The position numbers and the translations under genes were made by a program. A stretch of 64,000 nucleotides of DNA from CAIVVT01 sp963823095 (lineage in GTDB: Bacteria; Acidobacteriota; Terriglobia; Bryobacterales; Bryobacteraceae). Shown one piece after another: positions 60,811-64,000 of this stretch; the first letter of the stretch is position 1; every line of letters starts with the position of its first letter. Location: the NCBI GenBank assembly GCA_963823095.1, contig CAWGKI010000001.1, positions 558,001-622,000 on the forward strand, given 5' to 3'. The notes beneath the pieces are model-generated. The model ran no database searches, was not told the DNA's origin, and saw only the letters and a list, made by a program, of their open reading frames with translations.

Positions 60811-61327
60811 CCGGTCCCAGCGACCAGCGGACCAGACGCAGTGTTGGCAAGCCTATGGCCGCGGTCATGCGGCGGATCTGCCGATTGCGGCCTTCGCGCA
60901 GGACGATCTCCAGCCATGCCGTGGGAATCGACTTCCGAAATCTGATCGGCGGGTTGCGAGGCCAAAGTTCAGGCTCTTCTGGCAGCAGCCGCGCCTCCGC
61001 GGGCAGGGTCAATCGGCCCTGGACCGCGACGCCCCGGCGCAGTGGCTCCAGATCGGAATTCACAGGCGCGCCTTCCACCTGAACCAGGTAAGTTTTAGGA
61101 TGAGCGAAACGCGGATCGGTGAGACGATGCTGCAAGACCCCGTCATCGGTTAACAGCAGCAGCCCCTCGCTATCCCGGTCCAGCCGTCCGACGGGGTAGA
61201 CCTCCGGCACCGGCACGTAGTCCCGGAGCGTACGGCCGAATTCACCCGCCGGATCGGAGAACTGCGACGGAACGCCGAAGGGTTTGTTGAATGCGATGCA
61301 GCGTGGCAAGCGGGCGTCCGGCCTCAC
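60734..61327 (-). CDS. RluE/RsuA-family rRNA pseudouridine synthase
   Basis: 197 aa. Catalytic motif GRLDRDSEGLLLLTDDG with the active-site Asp; FNKPFGVPSQFSD, PKTYLVQVEG and EGRNRQIRRMTAAIGLPTLRLVRW complete the family pattern. It lacks an N-terminal S4 domain, which fits RluE (U2457 of 23S rRNA in E. coli). The start overlaps the VOC gene stop by GTGA, so both are cotranscribed. Confidence 0.9.
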   Translation of the reverse strand: MRPDARLPRCIAFNKPFGVPSQFSDPAGEFGRTLRDYVPVPEVYPVGRLDRDSEGLLLLTDDGVLQHRLTDPRFAHPKTYLVQVEGAPVNSDLEPLRRGVAVQGRLTLPAEARLLPEEPELWPRNPPIRFRKSIPTAWLEIVLREGRNRQIRRMTAAIGLPTLRLVRWSLGPVTVAGLAPGEWRELGARDLVELRRL

Positions 61328-61854
61328 TTCTCTGGATCGGAATGAAGCAGTTCGATCATCAACCCCAGGTCCTTGGTCGAGTCGAAGTAGACGTAATCGC
61401 CATTGTCGCTGTCCCAGCGCCCGCTGTGGATCTGCTCGTACCCGAGCGCCTTCATCTCGCTTTCGGACTGGGCCAGGTTTTGGACGTTGAAAGCGATATG
61501 GTGCACACCCTCGCCGTGCTCGTCGAGGAACTTCTTCCAGGACGTGTTCGGACCGATCGGCTGAATCAGCTCGATGGTGACCTGCCCGGCCTTCAGAAAC
61601 GCGAGCTTGGCCTGGCTGTTGGACGGCTTGCCCCGATACATCATCTTGACCTCATTGCCTGGACGCGAAGTGGAAATCTTGGGCATCTCGACGCCCAACA
61701 GTGCGGCCCAGTGCTTTGCGCTGGCTTCGATGTCCTTCGTGACAAGCGCAACCTGAGTGACCGCCTTGAAGCCCGGATCGCGCTCCGGTTGACTCTGCGC
61801 CAGGACGGGAACGGCCAGCGCGACGCCGGCTAGTAGAACGAATAGTGATCTCAT
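61324..61854 (-). CDS. Exported VOC-family (glyoxalase-like) protein
   Basis: 176 aa from ATG 61854, giving a signal peptide (MRSLFVLLAGVALAVPVLAQ). The VOC domain follows: VTQVALVTKDIEASAKHWAALLGVE, QVTIELIQPIGPNTSWKKFLDEHGEGVHHIAFNV, and GRWDSDNGDYVYFDSTKDLGLMIELL, with His and Glu in the usual metal positions. Substrate unknown; export is unusual for the family. Coupled to the rluE-like gene. Confidence 0.88.
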   Translation of the reverse strand: MRSLFVLLAGVALAVPVLAQSQPERDPGFKAVTQVALVTKDIEASAKHWAALLGVEMPKISTSRPGNEVKMMYRGKPSNSQAKLAFLKAGQVTIELIQPIGPNTSWKKFLDEHGEGVHHIAFNVQNLAQSESEMKALGYEQIHSGRWDSDNGDYVYFDSTKDLGLMIELLHSDPEK

Positions 61855-61959
61855 GTTGTCCTCAGTGTGAACTATTTTGCGAACTCCCAGAACGGGTCTC
61901 GAAAGGCAATCTATCACATGCCCCGCCAGAGGCTATGCTGGGCTTGGAGGGGTGTGCAA

Positions 61960-62964
61960 ATGAGCGGAACGATGAATGCCGCGTGGCATCTGGCCCGGCG
62001 GCCTGAAGGCTTGGTGAAGGATGGGGACCTGGAATGGCGCGAGTCGGAGTTGCCGGCTCTGGGGGATGCGGAAATCCGCGTGCGCCAGGAGCTGCTTTCC
62101 CTCGACCCGACCAATCGCGTCTGGATGAACGACGCGGACAGTTACCTGCCGCGGCTGCCGCTGGGCGCGGTGATGCGCGGCATCGGCATCGGAACCGTGA
62201 AAGCGAGCAACGTCCCTAAGTACGCGCCGGGCGACACCGTGCAGGGCCTGCTCGGATGGCAGCGGTACTATCAGGGACCGGCCGAAGGGCTGACCAAACT
62301 GCCGCCGATCCCGCTGCCGAAGGAGGCCCATTTCGGACTGCTCGGCCACATCGGCCTGACGGCCTACTTCGGGTTGGTGGAGATCGGCAAAGCAAAAGAG
62401 GGCGAGACGCTGGTGGTCTCGGCCGCCGCAGGTGCAGTCGGATCGCTGGTAGGACAGATCGGCAAGATCCTCGGCATGCGCGTGGTCGGCATCGCGGGCA
62501 GCGACGCGAAGTGCGCCTGGCTGACCAAGGAACTGGGCTTCGACGCCGCGATCAACTACAAGTCGGCGAATCTGAATCAGGAACTGACCCGGCTCTGTCC
62601 GCAGGGGATCGACGTCTACTTCGACAACGTCGGAGGGCGCATCCTTGAGGCGGTTTTGTATCACATCAATATGCATGCGCGCATCGTCGCTTGCGGCATG
62701 ATCTCGCAGTACAACGCGCAGCGCCCTGAGCCGGGTCCGTCGAACCTGGGCATCATCATCGGCAAGCGAGCCACCATGCAGGGCTTCATCGTGATGGACT
62801 TCCTGAGCAAAGCCATGGAAGCGGCGCTCAAGCTGATCGGCTGGCACATGAGCGGCAGGCTGAACTATCGCGTGGACATGGTGGAAGGTCTGGAGAAGGC
62901 GCCGGAGGCGCTGAACCGGCTGTTCAGCGGAGCAAACCAGGGGAAGCTGGTTGTGAGGGTGTAA
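61960..62964 (+). CDS. CurA-like NADP-dependent oxidoreductase
   Basis: 334 aa from ATG 61960, which has GGAGGGG at good distance; upstream in-frame ATGs (61867, 61918) lack one. Motifs: LGDAEIRVRQELLSLDPTNRVWM, GHIGLTAYFGLVEIGKAKEGETLVVSAAAGAVGSLVGQIGKILGMRVVGIAG (nucleotide-binding AAxGAVG) and GIDVYFDNVGGRILEAVL. Zinc-free medium-chain reductase of the 2-alkenal/curcumin/LTB4 reductase group. Confidence 0.92.
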   Translation: MSGTMNAAWHLARRPEGLVKDGDLEWRESELPALGDAEIRVRQELLSLDPTNRVWMNDADSYLPRLPLGAVMRGIGIGTVKASNVPKYAPGDTVQGLLGWQRYYQGPAEGLTKLPPIPLPKEAHFGLLGHIGLTAYFGLVEIGKAKEGETLVVSAAAGAVGSLVGQIGKILGMRVVGIAGSDAKCAWLTKELGFDAAINYKSANLNQELTRLCPQGIDVYFDNVGGRILEAVLYHINMHARIVACGMISQYNAQRPEPGPSNLGIIIGKRATMQGFIVMDFLSKAMEAALKLIGWHMSGRLNYRVDMVEGLEKAPEALNRLFSGANQGKLVVRV

Positions 62965-62977
62965 GTTACATGCGGGG

Positions 62978-63910
62978 TCAACGCGGCTTTTCCGCCATCG
63001 CCAGCAGCGTCTCAAAGTGCGGCGCTTCCGCTTCCCGGTGGACCATGGCCACCTCAAGCTGCTGGAAGCCGGCTTTGCGCAACAGCCCCATGATTTCCAC
63101 CTGAGAGAATCCGAGCCAGACGTCGGCGTACAGCTCCCGCGCCTCTTCCAGGCCATGCTTTTGCAGGTCCATCACGACAATCCTGCCGCCCGGTTTGAGA
63201 ATGCGCCAGGCTTCTTCCAGCGTCTTGGCCGGGTGCAGCGAATGGTGCAGGCTCTGGTGCAGCAGCGCGAGGTCGGCCTCGCCGTCTTGCAGCGGCAGTT
63301 CTTCCAGGTCGCCCAGGCGGTACTCGACGTTCTTGACGCCATGGTCACGCGCCACGCCCATACCGTACTCGACCATCTTTTCGGAGTTGTCTACCGCGAT
63401 GACGCGCAGCGCGCGCTGAGCAAGCATCAGCGTCAGCGTTCCCTCCCCCGCGCCCAGATCGGCGATGACCAGCGGCGGCAGCAGCCGCAGCAGCATCTCC
63501 GCCAAGCCTTCCCAACTCCGGCCCGGCACGTAGTTGCGGCCAAAGCGCCCGGCGAGTTCGTCGAAGTAACTGCGCAGTTTGTCTTTGCGCTTCAGCAGGA
63601 TCAGCCGCAGTGCTTCGTCGTCCTGCGCCGATGCCGCGATCTCGGGCCCGCAACGGCGTAGAGTCTCTGCCAGGACCGCCTCCGCCCCTGGGGGCGCCGT
63701 CATGCGGTACAGGCTCTTCTGGCCCACGCGGCGTACGTCAACCAGCCCGGCGAGCTTCAACTGCGAGAGCTGCATCGAGATGCGGCTCTGGCCCATGCCG
63801 AGGATCTCCTGCAGTTCCGCCACGCTCAGTTCTTCTTTCTCGAGCAGACGCAGGATTCGCACGCGGCCCTCTTCGCCGAGCAGACGCAGCACTTTGAGGA
63901 AATCCGCCAT
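62978..63910 (-). CDS. ArsR-type regulator fused to a SAM-dependent methyltransferase
   Basis: 310 aa. Residues 1-75 form an ArsR winged helix (LRLLGEEGRVRILRLLEKEELSVAELQEILGMGQSRISMQLSQLKLAGLVDVRRVG). From about 145 a class I methyltransferase domain follows: VIADLGAGEGTLTLMLAQRA (motif I), RVIAVDNSEKMVEYG, LGDLEELPLQDGEADLALLHQSLHH and LKPGGRIVVMDL. Fusions of this kind sense SAM or SAH and often control methionine-cycle genes. A divergent gene starts at 63989, and an AT-rich palindrome lies between. Confidence 0.9.
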   Translation of the reverse strand: MADFLKVLRLLGEEGRVRILRLLEKEELSVAELQEILGMGQSRISMQLSQLKLAGLVDVRRVGQKSLYRMTAPPGAEAVLAETLRRCGPEIAASAQDDEALRLILLKRKDKLRSYFDELAGRFGRNYVPGRSWEGLAEMLLRLLPPLVIADLGAGEGTLTLMLAQRALRVIAVDNSEKMVEYGMGVARDHGVKNVEYRLGDLEELPLQDGEADLALLHQSLHHSLHPAKTLEEAWRILKPGGRIVVMDLQKHGLEEARELYADVWLGFSQVEIMGLLRKAGFQQLEVAMVHREAEAPHFETLLAMAEKPR

Positions 63911-63924
63911 CCGAACACAAGTAT

Positions 63925-63950
63925 ATCAATAAATCACAATTGATTGATTT
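63925..63950. promoter_or_regulatory. Candidate operator of the ArsR-methyltransferase regulator
   Basis: Two interlocked inverted repeats in a sharply AT-rich gap: ATCAAT-N8-ATTGAT (63925-63944) and AAATCA-N8-TGATTT (63931-63950). ATCAA...TTGAT is a usual ArsR-type half-site arrangement. It lies between the regulator and the divergent gene start at 63989. Confidence 0.5.
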
Positions 63951-63988
63951 ATTTATTGTGCTATCCTGATGCCTGAGGTACGACGCAC

Positions 63989-64000
63989 ATGAGCACTGAC
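63989..64000 (+). CDS. Start of a divergent gene (partial)
   Basis: ATG at 63989 followed by AGCACTGAC (MSTD) at the window edge, with GAGG 14 bases before it. Divergent from the ArsR-methyltransferase gene and so the likely regulated target. Identity cannot be told. Confidence 0.35.

Overview
The window is GC-rich bacterial chromosome and looks like Acidobacteriota, most likely the Bryobacterales/Solibacter branch. This rests on a large secreted NHL-repeat protein with the C-terminal domain typical of Solibacter (TIGR03437-like, 24.1-27.3 kb), a DUF2934 protein, many toxin-antitoxin pairs and a heavy load of small dispersed palindromic repeats between genes. The assignment is inferred from gene content; no rRNA or tRNA gene was seen.

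Layout: 0-1.4 kb, etfB-etfA (minus, etfA runs off the window). 2.0-7.7 kb, a TetR-controlled tripartite drug-efflux operon (TetR, TolC, EmrA-like, a cytidylate-kinase-like protein, EmrB-like MFS). 8.3-8.9 kb, a Tat-exported DinB-like protein. 9.7-16.4 kb, a seven-gene operon for a membrane-bound redox complex resembling Qrc (menaquinone reductase)/alternative complex III: membrane peptide, Cys-rich GcvH-like protein, pentaheme cytochrome c, molybdopterin-oxidoreductase-like subunit, four-cluster Fe-S protein, NrfD-type membrane subunit and a second membrane-anchored GcvH-like protein. 16.5-24 kb, a GH20 hexosaminidase, an AIM24/TIGR00266 protein, a membrane protein, a MoxR-type ATPase and a 610-aa protein of unknown function. 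24-33.6 kb, the secreted NHL protein, small proteins, lexA, an outer-membrane barrel, an FmdB-type zinc ribbon, a PBP4-type carboxypeptidase and an MFS transporter. 33.9-34.2 kb, a strong candidate non-coding RNA. 34.2-38.7 kb, ParDE, trpD, sucCD and ndk. 38.7-57.4 kb, an accessory stretch with ymdB, a duplicated ymdB tail, five complete toxin-antitoxin pairs in the window (four of them here), a broken AbrB antitoxin, uncharacterised membrane proteins and a local family of repeats. 57.6-64 kb, an M13 peptidase, truA, an RluE-like pseudouridine synthase, a VOC protein, a CurA-like reductase and an ArsR-methyltransferase regulator.

Two features affect all reading of the window. First, at least twelve single-base frame breaks interrupt otherwise well-conserved genes (including ndk) in the first 39 kb; most look like sequencing indels, so such genes are given here as single genes. 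Second, intergenic DNA carries at least six repeat families. One has perfectly paired 30-32 bp arms whose sequence changes between copies while the pairing is kept.

The best candidates for undescribed biology are the 33.95-34.18 kb RNA, which carries a 16-nt match to the complement of the 16S rRNA 3' end, and the Qrc-like operon with two GcvH-fold proteins that lack the lipoyl lysine.
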